From the NCBI GenBank assembly GCA_013397435.1, contig VZRG01000032.1, positions 728,957-792,956 on the forward strand: a DNA stretch of 64,000 bases, written 5' to 3'. Shown here piece by piece: positions 25,846 to 39,580 of this stretch (position 1 is the stretch's first letter; each line of letters opens with the position of its first letter). Source of the stretch: Erythrocercus mccallii. Taxonomy: Eukaryota; Chordata; Aves; Passeriformes; Dicruridae. The translations under genes were made by a program, and so were the position numbers. The notes below the pieces were generated by a model. It had not been told where the DNA came from and ran no database searches. It saw only the letters and a program-made list of their open reading frames with translations.

Positions 25846-27059
25846 CAGAACTTTATGTAAAACCTTTAACTGCAGAAGGAAACTGATGAGTAGGACCATT
25901 GCAGAAAAACTTTACTCCCCTCCCCCATGTGGGCAATCTGTGCTGGAATGAAAACAGTTTTATCCTACGGCAGTGGATTGTTTCCTACCTGTAACTTCAG
26001 CCCAACTGCTGTGCATGATCTGCAATGGTTGGAGAGGCAGGTTCATTTTGGATGTGATTGAGGGCCAAATCCTGTATTGCTGCACTCTCTACAAGCTTAA
26101 AACACCATTAGTTCTTTCATAAGGGGACATCAAACTCCAGTATGATGTGTGTCACACGACTTTATCATGACTAAAGCAAAGGCACATCATTTTCCTTTGA
26201 CTTCAGCAGATGGAGGATCCTCCTAGGAGCTTCTTTTGGAACTACATATACTTCTATTGGAACTACGTAACTGTTTCACAAATAAAATTCTTCCAAAGGA
26301 CATTAACTATAAATATGTAAGCTAAGATGGTATTCTAACTTTCTCTAATCCAAGTATCCATGTCTATAAAATGCCTGAAATGCTTTAGCATCTGTCCCAT
26401 GGTGGTCTCCAGTGGCTAAGAAGTGGATCATTTGCCCTTCATTATCTCTGACTTCCTGACATGTAAAAATTGGGAGAATTCATTCATGTTAGATATGTTT
26501 ATATCATCTTCTTATGCATCTGAAAGTGTTTATATAGTCTAGGCACTTGGTATAGCCTGCACATCAGAGATGTCATTTTCTAGGAAGGTTTTTGGAAGCT
26601 TTAAGGCCACCTTACCATTACTTTATAACTTCAGTTTGTAAAACTTGCTTGCATATTCTCAAATAGTGAGTTCTCTTGAAAAATATTTGAAGTTAATTAT
26701 CCAATAAATAAAGGTTCCCTAGATATTAATGTTTTTATTTTGATAAGCTTCAGGAAAGTCTCAGATTTGGGCAGTGTGTTCAGAAATAAGCAGACAAAGA
26801 GCACATTCTTGCAATCTGTGCATGCTGGAGACTCAGGCTATGAATGTCTCATGCTTCATTTCATCAGTACAGGATAAAAGCATCTCCCAGTACCTCAACA
26901 TCAGTCAGGTTTGGTGTGGTACCATCACCCCGACATTGAAGATAGGGAACTGGAGTGCTGTAGTACTAAGGGCAGGAGCTGTAAACAGTTTAGATGATGG
27001 CTTTATTCAGCTGTCACTGTTGGTACATATATTCAAATTTTTAATCCTCAAAGTTGTCT

Positions 27060-27640
27060 GCCATATGTCAAGGGCACCCAAAAGCCTAACATCTGGATCC
27101 ACAAGGATGCTTTGCTGGCAGACTCAGCAGACCTACTTCCCTTAGGTTTTCAAGGGAAGTTACATAGAATAGGAGAGCACTACTAAAAGCAGCTTTTTAC
27201 CAAATTCTGGACTAAAGTATCTGGAACCAAAAAAATCTCAAAGGGTCCAACACTGTACAAGAAAGACTCTTCAGATGAGTCTAAGCAGGGCTCAGTAGTG
27301 AAATCCCCCATGGGAGCCACATGAAGCTTCTCTACTCAGTAAGGATGACACTGCCTTGACACAACAGTCTGTCAGTGATCAGAGAACCCCCAGAGGCACA
27401 GGAGGTAAGTGACCATTGATCCTCTGAAAACAAGCCACCCCTGAAGAATGGCCCATTAGATGTGGAGGTGTGTAAGCCTGAGCACTGAAACTTCCTCGCA
27501 TGTCTCCAGCTCAGACCAGCTCCACTCTCCTCAGTCACTGACTGGCTGGAGACTCAGGATTAACTTCTGGCACTGCTCTCCAGGCAGCCCTGCTGGGGAC
27601 TTTCCAGGGTCCGAAAAGAAGTGCGCTCTTATCTCTGCAC
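27060..27640 (+). other. GC-richer intronic patch with donor- and acceptor-like sites
   Basis: More GC-rich than its surroundings. It contains an acceptor-like CTTCCCTTAG ending at 27145 and a consensus donor GAG|GTAAGT with GT at 27405-27406, bounding 259 bp. If used after exon E, the carried-over frame meets TAG within about 20 bases, so it would be a non-coding or poison exon. It may equally be an unrecognised repeat. Confidence 0.3.
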
Positions 27641-28719
27641 TCTGCACTCTTATCCTTAAGAGTCTCTGTTTTTCAGAGTATGCATTGAATAATGTAGTTT
27701 GAAATCATACCGGTTTATGGTATTGACCCACAGATTGCAAACTCCTGGTTTGAAAAGTGCCCTGAAAGAGACTGTACAAATTCCAGGTCTTTTTGAGTGC
27801 AATGATGAGCCAGGACACTCCATGCACTGCCCTTGTGTGTATGCATAGCTCCCAAAGCTTCTTATACTCTTAAAGCAGTCCTGAACCAAAAAAATGAAAG
27901 AATCCCATTTGTGGTACATTTTACTTCAATGCTTAATCTTGTGTGCCAACAGTAGCACAGTTGTGTAAATGAACAGGTTATAGCTGGGGCTTATGGAATG
28001 TGTTGTGAACAAAGTTAAAAATCAGAAACATGTCTGGGAATAGTAGCAATAATGTGATTTAAGGCTTGATACTTCTTTTATTATGATAATCATTATTCCC
28101 ATCTAAGCAGGTAATAAAGAAACAAGTTGTTTTGCATTCCATGCTGATTAGCAGGAAAGCAAGGAAGGGAGACTCTTTATGCACCTGTATGTTTTTAAGA
28201 AAACATGTTAGAGGTGAAATATGAAGTGACAGTTTTCCATGGTGCCCTTATGGTAATTCAGATTTAAAAATTCCACTTACTTGTCTTCTGAACTTCTGAG
28301 TAAGTTTGAAATGTCTTGTTTGTTCTTCTTCCTTTAGAAGGAAATTGGAAACATGTTTAGTTAACTTTCAAATGTGAGTTTGTGTCTGGAAATTTTCAGT
28401 ATCAGATAGAAGAAAGGGATTATATTTTTTGTTTGTTGGTCCAATTGACAAGGACTGTTTTTGTTAAAAAAAAGTGTTGATTCACATGTTGTAGTATTTA
28501 TAACAGTCTTATGTAACCTAAAATACTTATCAGCCAAGCAAAGCACCTTAACTACAGAATTTATAAACCATAAAAATAATTACTATTCTATCTGACTAGA
28601 GAAGCTTCTGGATTTACAAAAGCAAGTAATTAAATCCAAATAAGAAACACATATTTTTTGATATCTCTGTTTTCCTCAGCTTTTATTGGATAGCTGACAC
28701 CACAACAAGGGTTGTAGAT

Positions 28720-29100
28720 TCCACCGGAGAGCTGGGAAAGGCAAACCACAGCACTCAGCTTGGTGTCATCTGCCAACCTGCTGAGGGTGCACTCAGTCGC
28801 ACTGTCTGTGTCTCTGGGGAAGGCACTAAGCAGCACTGGTCCCAGTACAGACCCCTGAGGGATCTCTTGTCACCGATCTCCATTGGAACATTGATCCTTT
28901 GACCACCACTTTCTAGATGCAAACATCTCACCAGTTCCTCATCCACTACACCATCCAACCATCAAATCTATATCTCTCCAGTTTAGGAGGGATGTTGTGG
29001 GGAACTGTGCCACAGGCCTTACAGAATTCCAAATAGCCAATACCCACTGACCTTCCCTTCTCCACTGATGTTATCACTCCATCATAAAGCCTCAAGTTTG
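28720..29100 (-). pseudogene. CR1 LINE reverse transcriptase fragment, decayed
   Basis: On the minus strand the conceptual product reads, across frame breaks, IPQGSVLGPVL, then TDSATECTLSRLADDTKLS. This corresponds to the CR1 reverse transcriptase signature VPQGSVLGPVLF...GIECTLSKFADDTKL, including the catalytic-motif region (ADD). Upstream on the same strand, near 28870-29090, blocks such as GYLEFCKAC and RYRFDGWMV match the YLDFSKAFD and KYGLDGWTV positions of the family. In-frame stops and frame changes break it into pieces, and both ends are truncated, so it cannot encode a working polymerase. CR1 is the dominant non-LTR retrotransposon of birds and other reptiles. This piece is intronic and antisense to PLXDC2. 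Confidence 0.85.
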
Positions 29101-29335
29101 GTTCATAATGCTTTTTAAATACTTCCTCGTTTTAACTACTTGAAGTTTTAAGGTTGTGGGTTTGTTTTGTTTTTAATTGCTTTACAAATATTTCATAGTT
29201 CAGTTGCAAATTAAAAATGGGAGGAAGACTGGTTGGTTTATACTCAGGCTGTTTTTATCCAAACACTATTTAACTGACTGTAGTGTGCTGTTACTATAAA
29301 ATTGGTCACAGTACCTTAGCCACTGAAATACAAAC

Positions 29336-29351
29336 AAAAAAAAAAAAAAAA
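29336..29351 (+). repeat. A16 homopolymer
   Basis: Sixteen A following CAAAC, about 235 bp to the right of the CR1 reverse transcriptase fragment. No clear connection to that element. Confidence 0.85.
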
Positions 29352-32300
29352 GGCATTTCTATGGATTAAGTAAACCGCCAGAGGGAGCGTATATAATCCA
29401 ATCAATGTAATAGTTTCATATACAAATTACAAGCAAAATCTCATTTTAGATGCTTTTGAAGGGCTAGAGGTTTAAAATATAGTGTATTCTGTTAAAAATA
29501 TTCCATTCTATCAATGTGTCTGACTTAATGAATTTGCTGATCATACCCCTGCTTCACACAAAGCAAAAGAAATACGCCCAGATTCTAGATGTCTGTATGC
29601 CACTACAGCTGGAGGGATTTTCTATGAAAATATAGCTAAGTCCTAACACGCAGGTCTTAACAATCAGATTGTTGAATTAGGTCACATTTACCCTGTGATA
29701 AATGAAAAGTAATGGCAGCACTTTTTTCTAAACTATATACAGTTTCTTTTCCAATTACGAAGCAATCTTATTGCAGACCTGAGAATAAGTATGGCCCTTT
29801 GTCAGAGTTTGCTCTAAAACGCAGCATATTTTTCTTTTATTTTAAAAGTTGTATTGAGACAGTAGTTGTTCTTTTTAATCAAGTGCAACAAATGTATCAA
29901 GAATTAATGTGTAAATTTGTCAGCCCTGATACATTACTGATAGGAACAATACAATAAGTAGATCTATACTTTATTGAGCAGAAAATTGCTCCACACTCAA
30001 CTCCTTCAAATACTTTCCAAGTTGCTTGCTCTTAATTTGACAAGCTAATTTGCCCTCATGCGCTGCAAGAAACTGTTAGGAAATTAGCATTCAATAATTA
30101 AGACTTTTGTATGCATGGCAAGCCTGATGGGACTAAAGCAAGAAAAGACAGTAGCACAAAAGTGTTTAATGAACAGAGCATTTTCTCAAATCAGAATGAG
30201 CTTAGTGATGGTATTGTTTGATGAAAAAAGCCTCACAAGATTATAGTAATAGATATTCTCAAGTGGAATGGCAGTTCTGTTTAGAAGAGAGCATTAACTT
30301 CAGTGACCTTGTAGGTACACTTAAAAATAATGGTAAAGATGTACATATCAGTAAAATGTACTTAACAATACATTAGAAAGTACTGTTAAGGAATGTAGAT
30401 GATCCTGAGCTCACAACATGTTTTTATTGAAAGTTAGCCTGTAGCCAGTGGAATTTACAATTCACATGAATTCTCACATGGATAAATAACAGATTACTAG
30501 CCTTTCTACATTTTTTGTAGCTGGTGGAATTTCATAGCTGGAGTCAGCCGAATTATTGTGGAATTTCTGTAATTCCCTCAAGCACAGAGTGTCTGGAATA
30601 ATTCCTATGATTAATACTAATAAACCTAAAAGTTCTCAGTCTTGGAGCAGAAACCCAGTGAACATGCACTAGCTCTCAGGGGTTTAGAACAAGTCAGTGC
30701 AAGACCAGACCATTCATTCCCCAAGTTTCTTTTGTCCCCACATCCTTCTGCAGTGTACTCACTGATGTTCTCAGCAGCTCCATAAAATTATCCTGATCCT
30801 AACATTAATAGATTTAATATCTAACCAAGTGAATTTGAATCCTGCTTTCATACAGGAAATAGCCAGTTTTCTTGCAGCTGCAGTATTAGTCACACATACA
30901 CATACCTTGCTTTGTTTTCCTGAATAACTCAGAACAGCATGAGGACAACAGTCATGCTCATAACAGATGCAGATTTTTAAGAAGTTCAAAGCTGGGTTAT
31001 AAAACTTTTAATTGTTTCTAGAAAATGACCAGAAGATTGCTACAATTCTCTTTTAGTCTGAAATCCTAGTATTTCTGATAAAATATTTTTTATTAAATCC
31101 TGGACCTGAAGATGGGGAAGCATTTTGAGGATTCTTAATCTAGATGTAAACACAGTGATTAATTTAAGACACCTCGCTCACACTGTTAATATTCTATATA
31201 CCTGTTTCTTACAATATCATTTGCCTTTCAAAATTTGAGATTGTTTTGACTAACTAGATGTTCACAGTAGCATCCTTTGCCAGAGTTGTTGCTGTGTCTT
31301 CTAGAGCTTAGAGACTCTGTCCATTATCCACTGTGGAGGTTTGGTGATATCCAAATTTGCAACACAGCTTGGACAAGACATAGCTATCACAGTTAATATG
31401 GAAAGGACCAGTGCCTGGACTGTTCTAAGACCTTCATGTAATGTCTGTCTCTGAAACTTCCTTGTATTTCTATTACCTGTACTATTGCCAAAATATATGT
31501 ACCTAAGGTGTTTTTTTCTAAATGCAGGAAGTAGTTATCAAAGATACAGAGGACAGTTAAGCACTTGAATCTCATTACGAGGAGGGATAGAAGACATCTA
31601 CCTGTTATATATACCTTGAATAATACCTGATTTTGCTTTATTTGGAAAGAGGATGACAACATCTGTATTTTATTCCATGTTTAAATTCTCAGATGCACCT
31701 AAGACACATAATGAGAAAACATCAGAAAAATAGGTGGTACTACAATTCTTTTCTGTAGAAATTTGTGCTACAATTCTTTTAAGTAACATTTTATTCTTTA
31801 CTTATCGCATTAGAACAATAAGACAAAGCCCACCTCAGACTTTGATGAACCATTTGTATCTAGTATTCTGTGCCAGTCATAAACCTTTCAAATCACAAGA
31901 GAGCTCAGTACAGACTTAATTCCTCATTGTTTTTTTTTTTATCCTGAGGGCGTTAGCCATTCCAGTGCTGGTTGCCATGCTCTGTTAGAGAGGCATTTAC
32001 TCTGGGAGAAAACTTTAGGTTTTTTCTGACAGAACTGTGCCACATTCAGTCACATTGCAGCCCAAAATTCTTTTCAGTTTGGTTTCATTTGCATCTGTTC
32101 ATTTCTTACATTAGTAGCTAAGTTTTCATAATATGTGAAATGTGAAATACAGGTAGATGATGACTAGATGAATACAGAACACAAATGAGAAAAAATAGAA
32201 AAACTAAGTTTGTTACTTAGACACAAGACTGCTTAAAAAATACTGAGAGGGAGGTTACTATATAAGGCAAAAACTGTACCTGCTTTAATTGCTTTCAGAG

Positions 32301-33797
32301 AAAGAGCTTCAAGAAGGTTTTGACATCTTCAGATAGGAACCACTGCTGTATGAACCCATGTTCAAAGACAGAGGGAGGCAGTCAGGGTCACAAACTTTCA
32401 TTGGTTGTTGTACTATAATGTATTGTACCAAAACCTGAGATAATTTAACATCATGTCTACAGCATCGTGTCTACTCTACTTAGGTTATCTTCTTGACACT
32501 CAGGATTTCTTCCATTTCTTGTGGGTAAAAGTCCCAAATTATATCTTTTTCACACCTCTGAAATTTGCTACATTTTTCTTAACCTAATTAACATTAATTT
32601 GCAAGTGTTATCTTTATCTGCTAAACTACTGATATTTTTATCCAGTTCTCTCTCTGTTGACTATCATGTATAGTTCTTTATACTATTTTGTGCTAACTAC
32701 CGTTCCTGTGCTACTGAAAGAGTCATAAGTGAGCTGACTGTCTTCTACTAATGAAAACTGTGGATCCTAATATAGTTCATGGTCACTACTCTAACCAAAT
32801 ATGGCAGAATATATGTTTTGGCTTTGAACATATTAGAACTTCAGAGTTCTAATATGAAAATTAAAGGGGCAAAAAACCCCAACATTAGTAATTTCTTAGT
32901 TTCTCAAGAGCTGTTAGGCTCCACAACAGCAATTTCTGAGCCAAATATATGTTATAGCTGCTCCTAATAAAGCTAATTAGTTTTTCTAGTCCTAAATGAA
33001 TTCGTAATCAAACAAGCATAGGATTGTACAGTAACAGGATATTTCCATTATCCGTCTGCTCATTTTGCAGTGCTTTTATGCACTGCTGTACACAGAGCAG
33101 TGCTACTGCTATTTTACACTATATCTTCTCTTCCAATGGCCTTGATTTATTAATCAACTGTACTGCTTACAGCAGATGAAAAAATTGCACATTTTTTTCT
33201 GTCCCAAAAATGATGAATTAGAAAATGCACTAATTTGGCCAACATAAGTTTTATGACTTTAGGATTATTTTTCATGTAAATTCAGTTACAGAAAAGGTTT
33301 ATAAATGGATAAGTAAAAATAATGATTATGCAGCAGGTTCATTCTGTCTCGTAGACCCTCTCAGTAGAATAATTTAGTGAGGAACAAGGTACTAGATTTC
33401 TTTCCTTTCATGTCTGAGATGAACTTATTTTGGAGTTCCAAACTCCTTCTTTGATTACCAGAGAATGGTACTTGCTGGGTATCTTTTATCAAATATTTGA
33501 ATGTTCATGAGACTATATTTCAGAAGCCAGGTACCACCTACCCATCGTAGTCTAAATTGTTGGCCTAGATAATAATTTTTTCAACTGGTCCTCTTCTTTC
33601 CTTATTCCAAATGTTTAAAAAAAAAAAAAAGTGAAACAACAGGAACTGGGAACAAAGCATTTCAGGAATGTCAAAACTCAGGGCACATCTGTAGAAATGG
33701 ACAGCCCAGATTATCACACCTGATTCTGGGATAATTTTTAGGATGACTGTTAATCTCCTTTTTTGAAAGCATTAGACTTTTTTTTCCTCTCATATAA

Positions 33798-33817
33798 NNN
33801 NNNNNNNNNNNNNNNNN
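33798..33817. other. Assembly gap (20 N)
   Basis: Twenty unknown bases in intron E-F, after a T-rich tract. A fixed small size suggests a scaffolding placeholder, so the true length is unknown. Confidence 0.98.
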
Positions 33818-34712
33818 TGCATTACTACGGAGAGGTCTATCTTCCACCAATTTTTTTATGATCACTCTTAATTTCCTTTGTTCTCATTACAAGGGAAATA
33901 AATAAAACAAGGGTAAATAAATAAATAAAATAAGTCAAGTGATTTTTAATGGCATCAACCAAGATTTTTAATGGAAAATTATTGCACTTTATCAAATTTC
34001 CTTTTCTTTCATGTTTCATTGAAATATAATGCAGAATGGTACCCCCCAGTCACTTGTATAAGCATAGTTCATCTTCTCATACAAAATATCTTTTTACATA
34101 GTATTGCAAATTAAGCATGGCCTGGGAAGCTTCCTGAGCATTGTAAAACAATTGTATATGCCACTAAACCAGTTGTGATGTTTCCTGGTGTGATTTCAGT
34201 CCATGCCCAGGAGCACTGTTCAGAACAGTTCCCAGGCATGGTGCAGGAACTGGACTGTTCCAAAGGTTATTCCCAGATGGCTATTTATGTGCAGCCTCCT
34301 CCTTTTCAAGGTTGAGAGAGCTTGCTTGTTCAGGCATAGGCCATTGTGTGCCAGCAGTCTTCATGCCAAAGAACATTTCTGGGCATGTTTATTGTACTAC
34401 TATAGACAGAATGATCACAATTGTCTTAATTGCTTTCCAGAAGTGCTAACCTCTTATGGTTGTGTTCCTCAATATAAACTGAGCATCAGTGAGAAAATAT
34501 TTGCCTCATAGCCTCCTAGATGTTATTCTATAATGAAGTACCATGAATGAAAATTCTCTTTTTTAAGCATATTTTAAATTTTACATATTCCTAAACACAT
34601 ATGCCTATGTAATGTTGTCAAAAATTTTTATTTAAACAAATTTGCAATTCATATGTTTCTTCATAAATTTTGGGTTATCTGAGATTGGGATGTACTAAAA
34701 CAAGCTGCTCTA

Positions 34713-34750
34713 TTTCCCAACATAGCCTTTCCCAACATAGATATTCCCAA
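34713..34750 (+). repeat. Short imperfect tandem repeat (TTCCCAACATAG type)
   Basis: Three TTCCCAAC-containing units of about 15-16 bp in succession, the first two sharing TTTCCCAACATAG. Probably replication slippage. Confidence 0.7.
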
Positions 34751-35599
34751 CTTCAGGGAAATGAATGAAATTTTATCAGTATTCTTCCTTAAATATCATC
34801 TTTAGTTCTCCGTCTATTCAGATCTATTAACTCTTCCAATATCTGCATTATCATGATGCATTAACGAAATCACTGGATATCACAATGAATATCAATAGGT
34901 ACCATTAATTAAGAAACTGAGGAGCCCCTACTGTTCTGTAATTCTTTTGTAATCTCTTTGATGAATGTTCCTGCTCAGTGTTGACTTCAGAACTGGACTC
35001 ACTTTTAGAATAAAAAAAGAGACACAATTAAGATACTAATTTGGGAAACAACTTTCTGAACTTTAAGTTGCTTTGAACATAACCAGTTACAGGATAATTC
35101 ATGTCCTTCCTTGTTTTGCTCTCTATCTGAAGAGCTCACTGAGTTTTAACAGGTGTTTTTCTTTGCCCTAATTCACGTACCATTATAAGCATGTAAATGT
35201 TGGATTATGCAGAGTGAGTTTAACACTCTATGCCTCCTTTGCCTGTCATAGCTCCTACTTCCTTTGAGTTCTTCCTCTTTTTAGAGTTGTGAATGAGATA
35301 CAGCAGAAGCAGTAGCCCAGCACTAACCAAACTATTGCTGCAATTCTCTTTCTAGTGAATCAGCCATGGTATACAATGTATGGTTACTGGGGGTTTATGT
35401 GTGGTAACAGACATGTGAACAGCCCTATTTCATACCATCTCTAGGCACCAGGTCATTTTTATCCTGTCACAAGGACTCTACTTGTTGTTAATGTTATCAA
35501 TGTGAGGTTTTTTTAAAGGAGTAAAATCCCAGTTAAAGTACCTGAATAAAAAAGAGCATGGGCAAATGTGTGGATGAGGTCTGTGTCTTGATGCACACC

Positions 35600-35850
35600 A
35601 CCTGAGACTTGATGTTTTTCAATTTAATTCCCAGTTCTACCATTCATATCTCTGTGAGTGCTATGAGAAACACAGAACCTGTGAAATATTGCATGCTCAT
35701 CTAGTTTTCAGAAAATCTGGGCTTAATTCTAGGTTCTGTTACAAATTCTGTGTTATCTCAGCTGATCATTTCATGTCTCTTATGTTGTTTCCTTATCTTT
35801 AAAGTGGAAAATGAAATATTTTCTCCAAAGGTAACTTTCATATTTTTAGT
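35600..35850 (+). repeat. Probable MIR-type SINE relic
   Basis: Blocks in MIR order: 'ctgggcttaattctaggttctgtta', then 'tcatttcatgtctct', then 'tttccttatctttaaagtggaaaatgaaa'. These parallel the MIR series CTGGGTTC..AATCCCGGCTCTGCCA, AAGTCACTTAACCTCTCT and GTTTCCTCATCTGTAAAATGGGGATAA. A similar earlier block (ATTCCCAGTTCTACCATTC, near 35630) suggests two overlapping relics or a longer one. A by-eye assignment only. Confidence 0.45.
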
Positions 35851-37487
35851 TTAAAAATTAGACTAAATCAATGGGTATGCAACACTTAACTGTACTTCTG
35901 AGATAGCGTCAGCTGAATATTCAAAGATAGAAAATAGTTCAGACAATCATGTTGGAAAGTAGGGCTAAACTGTGCTTGTTAGGATCACTAACCAGAATGT
36001 AAAGTACATCCAGTAGTACTTCAGAGCTCCTTGCCTCAAACCCTGAGAAATTACTTGCGTGCCAAACATGTAGCAATGCCAACAGGTCAGACTTCTCTGC
36101 TATTTCTGTTGCTATTAGCTCTTTTTACCCACTTTGTGCAGGTACAAATGCACAAAGTCAAAGCACTGGAGACTGTAATCTAGTATGAGGGACTAATCTC
36201 AGTGTGGCTTCTTCCTAGAGAACACATTTGATATAAATTTCTGCTGATTCTGTTGGAAATTCTGATACCATAATCTCATAAATTTGACTCCAGGGTCCTC
36301 CTCTTACACTGTCTTTTTCCTTCTAACTGTTCAAAGAAGAGCCTTTAGCAAAAGCATATTTTTTATTCTTTATCTGCTTTTCAGCATGTTTCCTTTATTG
36401 TTGTAACTGACATTAAGTTTATAGAAAATATCCTCCTATTCTTCTTCAATCAGAACTCTGCCAAGACTCGCCTTCACCACAATTTGATCTTTTTCTTTCT
36501 AGTGGAATTGAAAATAAAACTTAGTTCTTTTATCCCACTTTTATTCTTAGCCTCTTTCAACAGAAAGAATTCCCTATGGGAGTCTTTATTTCCTACTGCT
36601 ATTCAAATGTTGTGTCAGAGTTACAAATATTGAGGCTTATGCATGTTCAGTCATTTTCTAAAATAACAGCTTGGGGTTTAGCATCTTTTACTTCTATGTT
36701 TACTTGATATTTCAGGAGTATTTCACAGAACAAATAGCTATAGTTTACCAAACTTTCCCTCCCATAAAATTGTGGAGCCATTGTCAGGCTGAAGATTGCT
36801 GAACTTTGTTCCACTTTGGTCATCCTTATCATTACCTGAATGTTTTAAGTTTTGAGCAGCACACAATGTTAAGACAATGGTGGAATTCCATGTTGCATCA
36901 ATTATTAACTATGCCTTTGTAACATTCAAACTTTTCATAAAATAGTACAGGCTGATTTTTGTTTAAAATCCTTATGTTCAGCTAGTCAGCTATTTTTACA
37001 AGAGCAAGATGGGAGCAAATCATCTCTGACTAATCAAATTGTCATCCTATTCTGAAGTACAGTTTAATTAAACAATATTTAAGTAAAGGATAAATACAGA
37101 GAACACATTTATGCTAGAATTCAGATATATGGGTAGGAGTATTGAGCTAAATGCTAAGTACAAATGCTATTCAAATACCTTACAAACACATACCACAGTC
37201 ACTCACAGTGACACTTCACATGAACTTCATAAGCATTTTGAGCTCTGATTAAGTTCTGCATTTGAAATTGGAAAATAAAAAAGGAAGAAAAATTCAGTCT
37301 TTCCCCAGACAGCATGGTGTGACAAAACAGTGATATTTGAAGGGTGAAGGAACCAAACAGGAGCCTGCTCTGTGGTAAAGGGAGACAAAACTAGACCAAA
37401 GATAAACATTTTTTTCTCCAAAAATCATTCTATGATTAGAGTTACTTTTCAGTTGGACAGACACAAAGTTCCAGGGGTTTTTTTTGG

Positions 37488-37541
37488 ATATTACATATAT
37501 TTATATTATTTGTATTTATATTTATTTATATTTATATTTTA
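37488..37541 (+). repeat. AT-rich microsatellite (TATTTA type)
   Basis: About 54 bp of alternating TATTTATAT units. Degenerate, intronic. Confidence 0.85.
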
Positions 37542-38454
37542 CTTCCTGTCTCACCTTGGAAAGAAATTCCACTTCAAAATGTTCTAATTCTTCTTTTAGT
37601 AATTCAAACATCCTAGCAACTGTCTTAATCTTTTCATAATGTGATGGTCCTTTCTTAATGGTTGAAGTCAGAAAAGAGTTCTGCCGTTTCAATTTTCTAT
37701 TTAATTTTCCAGATTAACCTTTTATTTAGCTGAGTTCATAAACCTTTTAACTGAACTAAATCATTACATGGTTTTTACAAAATCGTTTCAGATTTCTGGA
37801 ATGCCTTTCACTTCAAGAAAATCTGTTCTTTACATGCTCTTACAGAGGTAAAAATATTAGGAAATTAGTGGTTTAAATGACATTTGCTGTGCATTTCAAT
37901 GCTCTTGATTGTCATACTCCAGCTCAACCTGGAGAAAAGGTTTTTCCATACAGACTTTTCCCCTTTTCTTCCCAATAATTTTCCATTATTTTTCTATCTT
38001 TTACAGGTTAAACCTTGATGAATTTTCAGTATTCAGGTTATTTCATTTATTATCATCATCATTAATCCTCACTGAACTCTCTTTAAGAAAAGGAGCAAAG
38101 CATTTCCTATCCTGCACTGAGTGGACGCTTCTTGTTATTCAAATATTCTCTGTCAAATATAGGTAAATGGCATTTGGTAAATAGGATGGCATCTCCAATT
38201 CCTTTCTGGCTACTTACAGTTCACTGAAAGGATTCTGACAGCTTTCTTGTTACTCAGACTCAGCTGCATTAGCTGTGCCAAGTCATCATTACTATATGTG
38301 TAGAGGCATTCTTTCTCCCTTTCCTCCCTGAACCAGTACTCCAGAGTACCACACAAATCCTGAAATTCCTTGCATTTCATAAATGTTCCTATTTTCATTT
38401 CCTAGAACATCTTTATTGTTGCTTTCCTAGGAGCTGACTTCAGTCACCACTTTA

Positions 38455-38600
38455 AAATGAAATTGTTATAAAATAACTGTGTTGACAGATGGCATAAACA
38501 GCGCAGCAAATCAAATCTGCTCCGATGTTTTAATGGCAACAGGGAATTATCACCATGTTACTAAATTAAGGTCTTAAAAATGCAGTCAGTAAAGCGGGTG
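38455..38600 (+). promoter_or_regulatory. Candidate conserved non-coding segment (speculative)
   Basis: A repeat-free stretch of mixed composition with TTGACAGATGG (TGACAG is a TALE homeodomain-type motif and CAGATGG is an E-box) and AATGGCAACAGGGAATTATCACC. It looks more constrained than its AT-rich surroundings, but I cannot test conservation. Position and function are inference. Confidence 0.2.
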
Positions 38601-38926
38601 CTGCACTGGAATGACACTTTCCAGAACTCTAACTCAACAAGGCAGCAACAATAGTAGCTTCTATGGCTGACATCAAGTGATATATGCCTCAAAGGAAGTT
38701 CACAAACAGGTCTGCCAGGAGACTATCTCATTGCTGATAAAGCTGCTTTCTGATAATATTGTTTGGACTCACTATGCATCAGTGGAAATGTTAAATAAGC
38801 AGTGCCCAGGGTTTAATGTAGTTTTTTTAAGGCAGAGTCTTCTCAAGACTGCCTCACATCTTTGAAAGAGCCATTCCAAGTCCTTGCATGTTGCATTCAG
38901 TTTTTGGTGGTTGGTTAATTCCTAGC

Positions 38927-38939
38927 AAAAAAAAAAAAA
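38927..38939 (+). repeat. A13 homopolymer
   Basis: Thirteen consecutive A in intron E-F. No associated element recognised. Confidence 0.85.
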
Positions 38940-39580
38940 TTAACGCCAGAAATGTTACCCCCTCATCTAATTCATTAGTTTGTAAGAAAAGACTTAAGAA
39001 CTGTAAATGAGTGCACCAGGGATACATTTTTATTCATTTAGTCTTTGGACCCTTAAATTTGACACCATTTAGATATAAGATAAAAATCTAGGTTTGTTAA
39101 TGCCTACTAGCTCTAAATACATTAGATTGAATTAGCATAGATATGTAACTGCAGTAACTGCCTCAAGTGGAGCAGTTTATGGAGTGGCTTGATTTCATGT
39201 CTAAATATTTGGCTTGGTTTTATGATGTACTGAATATCCTCAAAACCATTAGATTTGGGCCAGAGCAGTATGAATAAAATATAATGGATTTATGAGTATT
39301 CAGTACATCTGGAAATTCCGTCCAGTCCTGCTTACAGATGGGCATAGCTGTTGCCAATTAATCTCTTCAAATTTTAGAGAAAAGTAGGAGAGTGAAAAAA
39401 TTATTCTATTCATACCTAGAATACCATGTCATCATTTCTTTCTGCTTAGTAGTTTTTCTTGTTCTTTCAAACATGCACAGAGACAGAACACCACAGAGAT
39501 GGAGCAGCAGCACTGAGCTCCCAGCACAGCAGTGATTCATGCACACTTCAGCAAGAAAACACTTTTCCAGACATCTTTAT

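Noticed and set aside
26774..27145. 123-codon plus-strand frame ending at the GC-richer patch
   Set aside because: No recognisable domain and no supported splice pair linking it to PLXDC2. I keep only the weak poison-exon idea for the sequence following it.
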